Source: an uncultured Desulfosporosinus sp.
GTDB taxonomy: Bacteria; Bacillota; Desulfitobacteriia; Desulfitobacteriales; Desulfitobacteriaceae
Assembly: GCA_927405585.1 (NCBI GenBank)
Contig: CAKMJS010000007.1
Coordinates: 1 to 64,000, forward strand
Reading direction: 5' to 3'
DNA length: 64,000 bases
The notes under the pieces were generated by a model, which had not been told where the DNA came from, did not search any database, and was given only the letters and a program-made list of their open reading frames with translations. Shown here in pieces: positions 1-8,663 of this stretch (within the stretch, counting starts at the first letter, position 1; every line of letters begins with the position of its first letter). A program made the translations under genes and the position numbers.

Positions 1-186
1 GTGCCAAATACAGTCCATCTTACCGTTGCCGCTACTGAACCAGGAGTGAAAGGGGATACGGCAACTGGAGGAACAAAACCTGCAACCCTGGAAACCGGGA
101 CGGTGGTGCAAGTTCCGTTCTTTGTTAATGAAGGGGATATCCTGATCATCGATACAAGGACTGGAAGCTATGTTCAACGGGCCTAA
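1..186 (+). CDS. efp: Elongation factor P, C-terminal part (cut by window edge)
   Basis: The last 61 residues of elongation factor P, the factor that rescues ribosomes stalled on polyproline stretches. The reading frame is open at base 1 and ends at TAA 184-186. The segment carries the family's ending pattern, a FVNEGD stretch followed by [11 protein letters not shown], which closes the third OB-fold domain. The full protein is about 185 residues, so roughly two thirds lies upstream of the window. A hairpin terminator follows at 231-269, so efp is the end of its transcript. The codon at 1 is GTG but is internal, not a start. Confidence 0.92.
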   Translation: MPNTVHLTVAATEPGVKGDTATGGTKPATLETGTVVQVPFFVNEGDILIIDTRTGSYVQRA

Positions 187-230
187 TTCTCCTGCAAATT
201 AGACCGAGTTAGTGAAAAATATTAACTTTG

Positions 231-269
231 AGTGCTACGGACTTAATGTCATTTAACGTAGCACTTTTT
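231..269 (+). terminator. Intrinsic terminator after efp
   Basis: A hairpin with arms AGTGCTACG (231-239) and CGTAGCACT (257-265), followed at once by a T run. It lies 45 bases after the efp stop and ends transcription before the next gene. Confidence 0.85.
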
Positions 270-393
270 GTACGTATTCTCATTGCATTCTACTAATTTA
301 ACAAAATATTTGGTTTATTATTTAAACTTATCCTCATTTGAAGGAATTCTGAAAATATTGGAGAATAAAGCCTTCATGGAAGGAGTCTCTGAA

Positions 394-2709
394 ATGGACA
401 TTAAAATGAGACCGCATTCGAAAAGACCTGATTTCAAGAGGGTTACTCCCATACGAATGGTCATTCTGTACGCACTGAGCAGTGGAGCATGGATACTCTT
501 TTCAGATCGTTTATTAGGCGCTCTCGTGACAGATAAAGGATTACTCCTCCAGTTATCAATTGCTAAAGGTTGGCTCTATGTTTCAGTGATGGCTGTGCTA
601 CTCTACTTTCTATTTAAATGGGGATATAACTCCCTTCAGCTATCAGAGAAAGCTCTTCAAAGCGATCAGGAACACTTGGAGCGCTATCGTCTTTTGGCAG
701 AGAATGTTCAAGACTTAATTATCTTTATCAGCCCAGAGGGACAGATTATTGATGCCAACGAAGCAGCTGTGAAGCGTTATGGTTATACGCGAGAAGAATT
801 AACCAATATGCCAGTTCGTGATTTACGTTTGCCTGAGGATCAGTTAACGGTGCCATACTTTCTTCAAATGGCACCGAATGGGCTAGAATTCGAACTTCAT
901 CATGTTTGCAAAGATGGAAGTGTTTTTCCAATCGATATTAGCGCAAAAGGTGCAATCTCCAATGGGAAACCGATTATTATAAGCTTAATTCGAGATATCA
1001 CAAAGCGTAAAAATGCAGAAGCTGCAGTTTGGCAGGAGAAGGAACGGGCTCAAGTAACCCTAGAGTCCATTGGTGATGGGGTGATCACTACCGATATTCG
1101 AGCAAACGTTGAGTATCTTAACCCAGTTGCTGAAGCTTTAACCGGCTGGACGAATTCAGAAGCGATCGGACATCCGTTAGAAGAGGTCTTTCATATTGTC
1201 AATGAAGAAACTGGTCAACCGGTGGAAAGCCCGATTGTCGACTGTCTTAAGGAAGGTAGTATCATTGCTTTAGCCAGTGATACTGTTTTGCTTAATAGAA
1301 CGGGGTCGACTATTGCCATTGAGGACTCGGCTGCTCCCATTCGTGACCGTACAGGAACGGTCATTGGCGGTGTTTTGGTTTTTCACGATGTTAGCTATAA
1401 ACGTAATCTCATGAAAGAACTCGCGCATCAAGCCCATCATGATGTTTTGACAGGGCTTCCAAACCGACTGCAATTTAACGAAGTTTTAAAGCAAGCCTTA
1501 GCGAGGGCAAAGCGCAAACAGGGAATGATGGCGGTTATGTTTTTAGACTTAGATCGCTTTAAACTGATTAATGACACGATGGGCCATAACCTTGGGGACG
1601 TACTTCTCATGAATGTTGCAGAACGCATACGTCAAACCTTGCGCGAAGGAGATACGATTGCTAGACAAGGTGGAGATGAGTTTTTAGTATTGCTTCCAGA
1701 AATACGGGATGAACAAGAGGTTGCTTCCGTATGCGAACGGATACTAGGGGTCTTTGCCCAGCCAATAATACTTGATGGTGATGAAGTCTACATGAGTACG
1801 AGTATTGGAATCAGTCTTTTCCCGAATGACGGTAAGAAAATGGAAACCTTAGTTAAACAGGCGGATACAGCGATGTATTATGCTAAGGAACAGGGCAGAA
1901 ATAATTATCAGTTCTTTACTAAAGGTCTTAATATTAAGGCCAATCAACGACTTTCAACTGAGAATAACCTGCGTAAAGCCTTAGTGCGGGGAGACTTTAT
2001 CCTTCATTATCAGCCCCAGGTTGATATCGAAAGCGGAAGCATCGTGGGTCTTGAGGCCCTGATTCGTTGGAACACCCAGGAGGGCATTGTTCCACCGTAC
2101 TCATTTATTCCCATAGCAGAAGAGACTGGCTTGATTGTACCGATAGGGGAATGGGTTTTACGGACCGCCTGTGCTCAAAATAAGGCTTGGCAAGAACAAG
2201 GATATCCGTACTTGCGCATGGCAGTCAACATCTCTGCTCGACAATTTAGAGAACCTAAATTTATTGAGCTGGTTGAGGAGATTTTAATAGAAACTGGTCT
2301 AGATTCGCAGTGGCTGGAACTAGAAATTACTGAAAGTATTGCTATGGAAAACGGTGATGCTTCGATTGAAAAACTCAGTCTTTTAAAAAAATTAGGGGTT
2401 AGGATTTCCATCGATGATTTTGGAACTGGATTTTCTTCACTCAACTATTTAAGACGGATGCCGATCGATACCCTTAAGATTGATCAGTCCTTTATTAAGG
2501 ATATAAGCACGGATGAAAATGGTGAGGAAGTGGTTACGGCCATTATCCAGCTCGCCAAAAACCTCCACCTGAAAGTGATTGCTGAAGGTGTGGAAACAAA
2601 TATCCAAAGGACCTTCCTTAAGGAAAAGCAGTGTAACGAAATGCAAGGGTTTCTCTTTAGTAAGGCGGTCACCTCGCAAGAAGTGGAAAAATTATTGGAT
2701 AAAGTATGA
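394..2709 (+). CDS. Membrane PAS-PAS-GGDEF-EAL cyclic di-GMP protein
   Basis: Predicted cyclic di-GMP turnover protein of 771 residues. Two membrane segments lie near residues 21-40 and 55-77, then two PAS sensor domains (about 98-210 and 222-340), a GGDEF domain with intact GGDEF at 426-430 and an RxxD inhibitory site (REGD) five residues before it, and an EAL domain with EAL at 554-556 and the DDFGTGFSSL motif. Both catalytic signatures are therefore complete, so it may both make and degrade cyclic di-GMP. The frame extends upstream to a TTG at 268, but AAGGAG at 379-384 fits ATG 394 well (9-base gap), so that start is chosen. It stands alone between a terminator and a repeat region. The signal it senses cannot be read from sequence. 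Confidence 0.88.
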   Translation: MDIKMRPHSKRPDFKRVTPIRMVILYALSSGAWILFSDRLLGALVTDKGLLLQLSIAKGWLYVSVMAVLLYFLFKWGYNSLQLSEKALQSDQEHLERYRLLAENVQDLIIFISPEGQIIDANEAAVKRYGYTREELTNMPVRDLRLPEDQLTVPYFLQMAPNGLEFELHHVCKDGSVFPIDISAKGAISNGKPIIISLIRDITKRKNAEAAVWQEKERAQVTLESIGDGVITTDIRANVEYLNPVAEALTGWTNSEAIGHPLEEVFHIVNEETGQPVESPIVDCLKEGSIIALASDTVLLNRTGSTIAIEDSAAPIRDRTGTVIGGVLVFHDVSYKRNLMKELAHQAHHDVLTGLPNRLQFNEVLKQALARAKRKQGMMAVMFLDLDRFKLINDTMGHNLGDVLLMNVAERIRQTLREGDTIARQGGDEFLVLLPEIRDEQEVASVCERILGVFAQPIILDGDEVYMSTSIGISLFPNDGKKMETLVKQADTAMYYAKEQGRNNYQFFTKGLNIKANQRLSTENNLRKALVRGDFILHYQPQVDIESGSIVGLEALIRWNTQEGIVPPYSFIPIAEETGLIVPIGEWVLRTACAQNKAWQEQGYPYLRMAVNISARQFREPKFIELVEEILIETGLDSQWLELEITESIAMENGDASIEKLSLLKKLGVRISIDDFGTGFSSLNYLRRMPIDTLKIDQSFIKDISTDENGEEVVTAIIQLAKNLHLKVIAEGVETNIQRTFLKEKQCNEMQGFLFSKAVTSQEVEKLLDKV

Positions 2710-2712
2710 CTA

Positions 2713-2921
2713 GGGGACGGGGTTATTGACAACATAAGGGCCGAAACAAATTAGATTTTGTTTCGGCCCTTAGTGTTGTGCGTCCCTGGCTGAAATGGAG
2801 CCTGCAGACGTTCAGGTCTAGCAAATCCCTCTATGTCTAGAGCAAATAGAGTTAATTTATAGAATACTTAAAGCTCATCATTGAGCATTTCAGACTCAAT
2901 GATGTCAGTAACCCCGTCCCC
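2713..2921. repeat. REP/MITE-like intergenic element with inverted ends
   Basis: The 18-base left end (2713-2730, starting GGGGACGGGG) is repeated inverted with one mismatch at 2904-2921; a further partial copy of the right end is at 2969-2986. Near the left end a hairpin with perfect 15-base arms (2736-2750 and 2757-2771) can serve as terminator for the GGDEF-EAL gene. The stretch 2710-3057 holds no convincing gene. The GGGGACGG core resembles the REP palindrome at 33523-33579, which suggests a shared clostridial REP family; this is inference. Confidence 0.55.
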
Positions 2922-3010
2922 GCGACAGGCCTTCGTCCCCTCGACAACACCTGGCCATCCTGAATATTGTTAGTAACCCCGTCCCTATGACGGACCTGTG
3001 ACAGACTGAC

Positions 3011-3037
3011 ATAAAATTGAGACTTGGGACATACCTT
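3011..3037 (+). promoter_or_regulatory. Candidate sigma-E promoter of the spoIIIA operon
   Basis: ATA at 3011-3013, 16 bases, then CATACCTT at 3030-3037, which fits the sigma-E pattern (ATA, 16-18 bases, CATAnnnT). spoIIIA operons are known sigma-E targets. The weak point is that the implied start of the RNA falls almost in the ribosome-binding site at 3043-3050. Confidence 0.35.
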
Positions 3038-3057
3038 CTATTGAGGGGGGCAATGAT

Positions 3058-4104
3058 GTGTCGCTACATTACACGCTATCTGTCATTAGAGCGCCTAAAG
3101 TGACGCTGACGATTCCTGCGGAGGAGAGCCTTTCCGGTCCTGATCAAAGTACAGTGTTATGGGCGGATATGGCGAGATGGTTTGGCGAAGAGATCCGTTC
3201 GATGCTTGAGAATATCAAGGCAGTACCCTATCGGGAGGTTGAAGAACTTCGATTGCGTGTGGGTCAGCCGTTCATGGTAAGAACGTCAGATAGGGATCTA
3301 TTTATAAACCAAGAGGGCGGAGTAACCAGTCCAGAAAAGGCTTACCTCGTCAGGCGGGAAGATCTAATCTGTGCGCTGGAACGAATGACCCAAAGTTCGG
3401 TCTACGCAGCTGAGGAGGATCTCAAACAGGGATATTTAACGCTTCCGGGAGGGAACCGTGTAGGGGTAACCGGAGAGGCGGTCATACTACGTGGTCAAAT
3501 TCAAACCTTGAAGCATGTTTCTGCCTTAAACCTTCGAATTGCTAGGGAAATTCAGGGGCAAGGTTTAAATATCATACCCCTACTCATCCGGGCAGATGGA
3601 ATGTTTTGTCATACTCTCTTGATCTCTCCGCCTCGAGCAGGCAAAACAACCCTCTTGCGAGATTTGATCCGAATAATCAGTAATGGGGTTCCGAAAATAA
3701 GGCTAAAGGGGCAGACCGTAGGGGTCCTTGATGAACGGGGAGAATTGGCTGGGATGTGGCAAGGGGAGCCCACCTATAACCTAGGATACCGGACAGACGT
3801 GTTAGATGGGTGTCCAAAAGCTAGTGGGATGAACATGATCGTTCGTTCTATGGCTCCTCAAGTGATCGCCATGGATGAGCTGGGTCATGCGGATGATGTC
3901 ACAGCCCTATTGGATGCCTTGCGCACGGGAGTGCGTATTCTATGTACTGCCCACGCTAGTTCATTAGAAGAAGCACTCCTAAGGCCGACGTTAGCTCCTC
4001 TGCTAGAACAAGGAGTGTTTGAGCGTCTGGTGGTGTTAAGCAGAAAACAGGGGCCGGGAACGATCGACGGAGTTTATGATCTTAAGACAGGGAGGATCCT
4101 GTGA
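3058..4104 (+). CDS. spoIIIAA: Stage III sporulation protein AA, ATPase
   Basis: First gene of the eight-gene spoIIIA operon; a secretion-type ATPase thought to power the SpoIIIA-SpoIIQ channel between mother cell and forespore. 348 residues, somewhat longer than the roughly 310 usual, mainly at the N-terminus. The P-loop reads SPPRAGKTTLLRD and the Walker B region reads VIAMDELGHADD. The start is GTG 3058 behind a GAGGGGGG ribosome-binding site; a nearby ATG at 3053 is in another frame and soon stops. A later internal start would bring the length to the family norm and cannot be excluded. Its 3' end overlaps spoIIIAB by four bases. Confidence 0.93.
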   Translation: MSLHYTLSVIRAPKVTLTIPAEESLSGPDQSTVLWADMARWFGEEIRSMLENIKAVPYREVEELRLRVGQPFMVRTSDRDLFINQEGGVTSPEKAYLVRREDLICALERMTQSSVYAAEEDLKQGYLTLPGGNRVGVTGEAVILRGQIQTLKHVSALNLRIAREIQGQGLNIIPLLIRADGMFCHTLLISPPRAGKTTLLRDLIRIISNGVPKIRLKGQTVGVLDERGELAGMWQGEPTYNLGYRTDVLDGCPKASGMNMIVRSMAPQVIAMDELGHADDVTALLDALRTGVRILCTAHASSLEEALLRPTLAPLLEQGVFERLVVLSRKQGPGTIDGVYDLKTGRIL

Positions 4105-4613
4105 TGCAAATAATGGGGTGTGTCGCGCTCATCGCTGGATGCGGGAGTTTAGGATTATGGTTAGCTCATCGGATTCGACAAAGACCGGTGGAATTAAGAG
4201 AGTGTTTGATGGCTTTAGCTCTTCTGGACACAGAAATCGTTTGGGGTTCGACCCCTCTGCCAGAGGCCTTCAGTCTAGTGAAGGAACGTACCGATCAACC
4301 CTGGCAAGGTTTTTTCGCACAACTCCAGGAACGTTTACAGAGAGGAGATTCAGCAAGCTCAGCTTGGAAAGCGACCATCTTGACTCAAAATAGGCATTTC
4401 TGTTTGAAACAAGAAGACTGGCAAGTAATCGGTGACGTCGGCAAAGGATTAGGTCGATCGGACAGTCATGAGCAACACAAGCAATTAGAACTAGTCCAAC
4501 GTCAACTTACCTTAATGAAGGATCAAGCAGGAATATGGTCTGATAAGCAAGCTAAAATGTGGTCCTATCTAGGGTTCCTTAGTGGGATCGCTGTTGTGCT
4601 CATTTTAATTTAG
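4101..4613 (+). CDS. spoIIIAB: Stage III sporulation protein AB
   Basis: 170-residue protein of the SpoIIIA complex in the mother-cell membrane, distantly like type II secretion GspF proteins. It has a hydrophobic N-terminal segment (about 5-25), a soluble helical middle, and a C-terminal membrane segment ending in VVLILI. It starts at GTG 4101 inside the spoIIIAA stop, with an AGGGAGG site just before, so translation is probably coupled. Identity rests on operon position and architecture more than on a single motif. Confidence 0.9.
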   Translation: MMQIMGCVALIAGCGSLGLWLAHRIRQRPVELRECLMALALLDTEIVWGSTPLPEAFSLVKERTDQPWQGFFAQLQERLQRGDSASSAWKATILTQNRHFCLKQEDWQVIGDVGKGLGRSDSHEQHKQLELVQRQLTLMKDQAGIWSDKQAKMWSYLGFLSGIAVVLILI

Positions 4614-4634
4614 CCATGGAGAGGAGTCGGATAG

Positions 4635-4832
4635 ATGAGCTTTAATCTGATTATTACCGTTGCAGGCATTGGAATTTTAGTTGGAGTATTATCCTCCGTG
4701 CTGGATTCATCCGGACGCAAGGAAATGGCCCAGGGCGTTACGATTATAGGGGTTATTGTGGTTCTCTATATTGTAGTCGAGTCTATTGCAGAATTATTTA
4801 CCCTGGTTAAGAGTGTTTTTAACCTTTATTAG
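4635..4832 (+). CDS. spoIIIAC: Stage III sporulation protein AC
   Basis: 65-residue protein with two membrane segments, the usual size for SpoIIIAC (about 65-68 residues). It carries the internal DSSGRKEMAQG loop typical of the family. A GAGAGGAG-type ribosome-binding site precedes ATG 4635. It sits in the canonical place between spoIIIAB and spoIIIAD and shares hydrophobic character with spoIIIAD, which follows after 11 bases. Confidence 0.92.
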   Translation: MSFNLIITVAGIGILVGVLSSVLDSSGRKEMAQGVTIIGVIVVLYIVVESIAELFTLVKSVFNLY

Positions 4833-4843
4833 GGGGCTATAAC

Positions 4844-5230
4844 GTGGAGATATGGCAAATCGTAGGGCTAGCCCTGATTGTAACAGTGATTAGTGTTGTA
4901 CTTAAGCAGATTCGCCCAGAAATTGCGTTACAATTGACAATACTAGCAGGCGCATCGATTTTTATCCTCGTCATGAGCAAGATCAAAGTCATTGTGGAAT
5001 TGCTACAGAACCTAGCAGATCAGGCCAATATCAGTTCTTATTACTTACTGATTGTTTTAAAGATCGTGGGAGTGGCCTACCTAGCGGAGTTTGGCGCTCA
5101 AATTTGCCGTGATGCTGGAGAAGGCGCCTTGGCCAGTAAAATTGAGCTGGCAGCCAAAGTTGGAGTCATTGTCTTAGCTATTCCGATTATTGTGGCCATT
5201 ACCGAGTCACTGGTACGACTCGTTCCGTGA
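4844..5230 (+). CDS. spoIIIAD: Stage III sporulation protein AD
   Basis: 128-residue, very hydrophobic protein with about four membrane segments, matching the family length. Part of the channel complex assembled at engulfment. Start is GTG 4844 after an AGGGGG site. The stop at 5228-5230 is four bases before the spoIIIAE start, so the two are almost certainly co-translated. Confidence 0.92.
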   Translation: MEIWQIVGLALIVTVISVVLKQIRPEIALQLTILAGASIFILVMSKIKVIVELLQNLADQANISSYYLLIVLKIVGVAYLAEFGAQICRDAGEGALASKIELAAKVGVIVLAIPIIVAITESLVRLVP

Positions 5231-5234
5231 GGTG

Positions 5235-6410
5235 ATGTATTTGCGACGATTCTTCATCAGATTATTTTTCTTCGTCGTCTTGATCAGTGGGACAACTTCC
5301 CCAGTACTGGCCGAGGATATAACCCCTCAGACGGAGTCAACAGAACTCTCAGATCAGATTGATCTGAGTCAAATGCGAGGGTTTCTCGAACAGCTGGATT
5401 CTGATGTCCTAAAGGCCATGCCTGATTTTTCCTTGGCCCGCATGTTTGAGGATTTAAAGACCGGAACTCTGGACTTGCGCCCGGAAAATCTGGGGCAGAG
5501 TTTAATGAAACTGCTCGGTCGTGAAGTTCTGAGTAGTGCTCCGTTAATCGGCAAGTTACTTATTTTGGCCGTACTCTGTGCGGTCTTAGGGCAACTGCAG
5601 GTAGCCTATGGCGGAAATGTTGGGAAAACCGCCCAAATAATGACTTACCTTGTTTTGTTAAGTTTGGCACTCACCACGTTTCGAGAGGCCTTAGGTGTCG
5701 CCACGGGAACCATCGACAAGATGGTGGGTCTGATGCAAACGTTGTTTCCTGTAATGTTAACCTTATTGATTTCCATGGGGAACCTAACCAGCGCAGCCTT
5801 ATTTAAGCCTCTGATCATGGGGAGTTTGACTGTTTTAGCCACAATGATCAAAACGGTTGTGTTACCCCTCTTTTTCCTAGCAGCTGTACTAAGACTTTTT
5901 AATCATATTTCGGATCAATTCAAGCTGAGTAAACTTGCAGGACTGCTTGAATTCGCCGGTAAATTAAGTTTAGGTGTGATTATGACCGTGTTTATCGGAG
6001 TTATGACGGTTCAAGGAGTGACAGGAGGAGTCGCGGATAGCGTAATTTTCCGGACTGCTAAATATTCGGCAGACCTAATCCCCGTGGTTGGTAAATTCTT
6101 CAAAGACGCAGTTGAGCTGGTTATTACCTCGGGTTTACTCTTAAAAAATGCGGTCGGAATTATTGCCTTGCTGGCGATTATTGTGCTATGTATAGCTCCT
6201 TTAGTGAAATTATTAGCGATGATCCTAGTGTTTCGTATTTCAGCGGCTCTCATTGAACCACTTGGCGAAAAGGCCCTTGCAGAAAGTCTACAGGATATGT
6301 CCAAGAGCCTAACCTTAATCCTTGTCACGGTAGCGTCAGTGACGATTATGTTTTTTATGACTGCCGCCGTAGTCATTGGAACCGGAACCTTTTCGGTGAT
6401 GTTGCACTAG
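5235..6410 (+). CDS. spoIIIAE: Stage III sporulation protein AE
   Basis: 391-residue multi-pass membrane protein, the largest membrane component of the SpoIIIA complex. It begins with a cleavable-looking signal peptide (positively charged start, hydrophobic core to about residue 20, SPVLA then E), a soluble stretch, and then about eight membrane segments. The frame could begin at 5190, inside spoIIIAD, but ATG 5235 lies directly after a GTGAGGTG site and gives a clean signal peptide, so it is preferred. Confidence 0.93.
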   Translation: MYLRRFFIRLFFFVVLISGTTSPVLAEDITPQTESTELSDQIDLSQMRGFLEQLDSDVLKAMPDFSLARMFEDLKTGTLDLRPENLGQSLMKLLGREVLSSAPLIGKLLILAVLCAVLGQLQVAYGGNVGKTAQIMTYLVLLSLALTTFREALGVATGTIDKMVGLMQTLFPVMLTLLISMGNLTSAALFKPLIMGSLTVLATMIKTVVLPLFFLAAVLRLFNHISDQFKLSKLAGLLEFAGKLSLGVIMTVFIGVMTVQGVTGGVADSVIFRTAKYSADLIPVVGKFFKDAVELVITSGLLLKNAVGIIALLAIIVLCIAPLVKLLAMILVFRISAALIEPLGEKALAESLQDMSKSLTLILVTVASVTIMFFMTAAVVIGTGTFSVMLH

Positions 6411-6448
6411 GCATATTATTTAGAATGTGCCTTGGGGAGGGAAGAACT

Positions 6449-7030
6449 GTGCAGACGTTATATACACTTGTTCGTAATTTGGCCTTGATTCTATTGTTAG
6501 CCACCTTTCTAGAAATGCTTCTTCCTAATAAATCAATGCGAGGATTTGTCCAGATGGTGATGGGGTTATTTGTGATATCAGCAGTTCTCGCTCCGATTAC
6601 AACGTTCTTACATACTCCCTTGTCCATGGAAATACCAGCTTGGTCAATTACAACGCCCCAGGATTTGCCGGTAATTGCCGCAGAAGGGCAAGGACAAAAA
6701 TTGGCACGGGATGCTGTGCAAGAGCAATACCGACAAATTCTTGTTCATCAGATTAAAGCTCTCGCCCTTGGTTCGGATGGAGTGGAGGAGGCGGAGGTGG
6801 AGATTGAATTTGATGAGGGGGCAGGCGGGTTAACGGATCAGCCCAAAATTATATTAGTCAAAGTAACCTTAACGTCTGCAAAAGGAGAAATCCCACTAGT
6901 TAAACCCATTACGATAGGACAACCCCCTCCCACCACGGACAGCCAGTCTACTAGAGCCGATAGTTTACGTGAAAGGATTGCCGTGATAATGAGGATAGCG
7001 AAAGAAAAGATTATCGTCCAAGAAGGTTAG
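6449..7030 (+). CDS. spoIIIAF: Stage III sporulation protein AF
   Basis: 193-residue protein with two N-terminal membrane segments and a soluble domain, as in SpoIIIAF. Start chosen at GTG 6449 because GGGGAGG at 6434-6440 is eight bases ahead; an in-frame ATG at 6425 lacks a site. It follows spoIIIAE after 38 bases and precedes spoIIIAG by 69 bases. Confidence 0.9.
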   Translation: MQTLYTLVRNLALILLLATFLEMLLPNKSMRGFVQMVMGLFVISAVLAPITTFLHTPLSMEIPAWSITTPQDLPVIAAEGQGQKLARDAVQEQYRQILVHQIKALALGSDGVEEAEVEIEFDEGAGGLTDQPKIILVKVTLTSAKGEIPLVKPITIGQPPPTTDSQSTRADSLRERIAVIMRIAKEKIIVQEG

Positions 7031-7099
7031 AGGATACCTCAGCCGCTGAATAAGTGGAATTATCGAGAGTGGAGTAAAAATCGGAAGGAGATCCTGAGT

Positions 7100-7681
7100 A
7101 TGAAGCTACTTAAAGAAATCACCTCGTCGGACAGATTATTCATTGGTATAGTGGCCCTCATTGCTATTGGGATGTCACTCATTTACTTTGGCAAAGGATC
7201 TGTCGTGCCTACCCAGGGCGTGCTGCCTAAGACAAGCCAGACCACCGCAACCGCCTCCTTGACCCCATCAACAAAAATTGGAGCTTTGGAAAAAGAATTA
7301 GAGAGCAAACTACAAGCCAATTTATTGCAGATGGAAGGGGCAGGCAGGGTGCAGGTTTCGGTAAGCCTTGCAACTGGGTTGAGGTCGGAATATGCCCAAA
7401 ACGAAAATGTGACGAAACGAACGTCAAAGGAAACAGATAAAGCGGGAGGAGTACGGGAAACGACAGAGGTAACGCAAAACAGTCAGGTGGTTATGCCTGG
7501 TGGTTCCTCCCAACCAGTTATGGTGATGGAAGATCGTCCGGAGGTTGCAGGAGTTTTGATTATTGCTGAGGGAGCTAGAGACGCCAAGGTGAGAGAGGGG
7601 ATTCATACCGCCGTCCAAACACTGCTTAGTATTCCAGGCTCTAAAATCACCGTCGTGCCGATGACGATGGGAGGCTCATAG
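7100..7681 (+). CDS. spoIIIAG: Stage III sporulation protein AG
   Basis: 193-residue protein with one N-terminal membrane anchor (about residues 12-30) and a soluble ring-building domain that in the family forms the large ring in the space between the two spore membranes. The domain contains the conserved VAGVLIIAEGA stretch. AAGGAG precedes ATG 7100 at good spacing. Confidence 0.92.
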   Translation: MKLLKEITSSDRLFIGIVALIAIGMSLIYFGKGSVVPTQGVLPKTSQTTATASLTPSTKIGALEKELESKLQANLLQMEGAGRVQVSVSLATGLRSEYAQNENVTKRTSKETDKAGGVRETTEVTQNSQVVMPGGSSQPVMVMEDRPEVAGVLIIAEGARDAKVREGIHTAVQTLLSIPGSKITVVPMTMGGS

Positions 7682-7685
7682 TTTT

Positions 7686-8258
7686 ATGTTTAAAAAACAA
7701 GCAAAGCGACCAGTCATCCTTTTTTTTGGACAGATCTCTAAGCTGTGCTGGGTAGGACTTGTGGGTTTGGTGGTGATTCTAGGAGCGTTTGGGCTTTATG
7801 TGATGAACACTGAACCCCCTGCCTATTTTTCGGTTCAATCGAGTTTACCTGTCAACGCTTCCGTAGACCCTTCAATTCAGTTTGAAGTTGAAACAGTCCT
7901 TCAAGATGTTTCAGGAGAAAACTATTTTGTGAATTATCGGTTGAAACGGGACCAGTTTCGGCAGGAGACAAAAGCGATGCTCTCGGAGTTGCTAAATTCA
8001 ACGGTCGATAAGAGTAAAGAGAAGGCTCAGGAACAATGGCTCGAACTTAGTTCGAAAATGCATCAAGAAGGAGAAGTCGAGAATCTCCTTAAAATAAAAG
8101 GGTTTCAAGATGTTGTAGCCGATGTTTCTCAGGATAACATCACAGTCATAGTTTATGCCCCTAGCTTAACGGCGAATGAAGTAAAGATCATTCAAGAGAC
8201 CGTCGTTAGAGTAACAAAAGTTCGACTGGATAAGATAACGATATCAGCTCGTAAATGA
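7686..8258 (+). CDS. spoIIIAH: Stage III sporulation protein AH
   Basis: 190-residue protein, the SpoIIQ-interacting mother-cell component of the channel. One membrane anchor (about residues 16-40) is followed by a ring-building domain with the ETVVRVTKVRLDKITI ending. The gene starts five bases after spoIIIAG and closes the operon. No clear terminator follows at once; the next 400 bases hold no gene. Confidence 0.92.
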   Translation: MFKKQAKRPVILFFGQISKLCWVGLVGLVVILGAFGLYVMNTEPPAYFSVQSSLPVNASVDPSIQFEVETVLQDVSGENYFVNYRLKRDQFRQETKAMLSELLNSTVDKSKEKAQEQWLELSSKMHQEGEVENLLKIKGFQDVVADVSQDNITVIVYAPSLTANEVKIIQETVVRVTKVRLDKITISARK

Positions 8259-8663
8259 ACTCGTTCCCAGCGGAGTATCGCCGAAGTCGTGATCTCTTAA
8301 GGAACCACTAACGGGTCGAAGATGGTTTTCTCAGAGCCGCTCATCCCTGAGGAATACTTCGCCTCGTAGGTTGACTCTTTCTCCTTTGCCACTGAGATTT
8401 GTATTAGAATCCGTCCTTTCGGCAATGCTCTATCAGAGATCAGACCTGCCATCATAAGTTTTTAAAAGCTGTCGTTTAAGTTATTAAGCACAGCTTTAAA
8501 ATAATTGGACTAATTGTTTTTTTAAAATATTGTATACTTACTGTCATCTCGTTGCTTAACTCGCCGTACCCCCATATAATAAATATATGTCTTATCTTAT
8601 GTAGTAAATGATCCTTTGCAGGGATTTGAAACAATTGGAAGAATACAGAGAGGGGTAAAGGCA
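8259..8663 (+). other. 405-base intergenic stretch, no gene seen
   Basis: No coding frame with a ribosome-binding site is visible. The first 200 bases are mixed-composition and look structured; the rest is AT-rich, with a weak hairpin AAAGCTGT (8466-8473) to ACAGCTTT (8490-8497) and a good -10 box TATACT (8533-8538) without a well-spaced -35. It probably holds the promoter and leader of the carboxyltransferase gene. The sequence ATCAGACCTGCC near 8438 resembles the end of a cobalamin riboswitch, but the rest of that fold is not recognisable. Confidence 0.4.

Noticed and set aside
4076-4393. 105-codon plus-strand frame inside spoIIIAB
   Set aside because: Overlaps spoIIIAB in another frame without its own ribosome-binding site; shadow frame.
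8395-8455. Possible cobalamin riboswitch (GCCACTG and ATCAGACCTGCC)
   Set aside because: The remaining conserved blocks and their order could not be found, and the downstream gene is not a B12 gene; kept only as an open question.
8514-8538. Promoter TTGTTT/TATACT before the carboxyltransferase
   Set aside because: The spacing is 13 bases, too short; a TTGGAC box is 22 bases away, too long.
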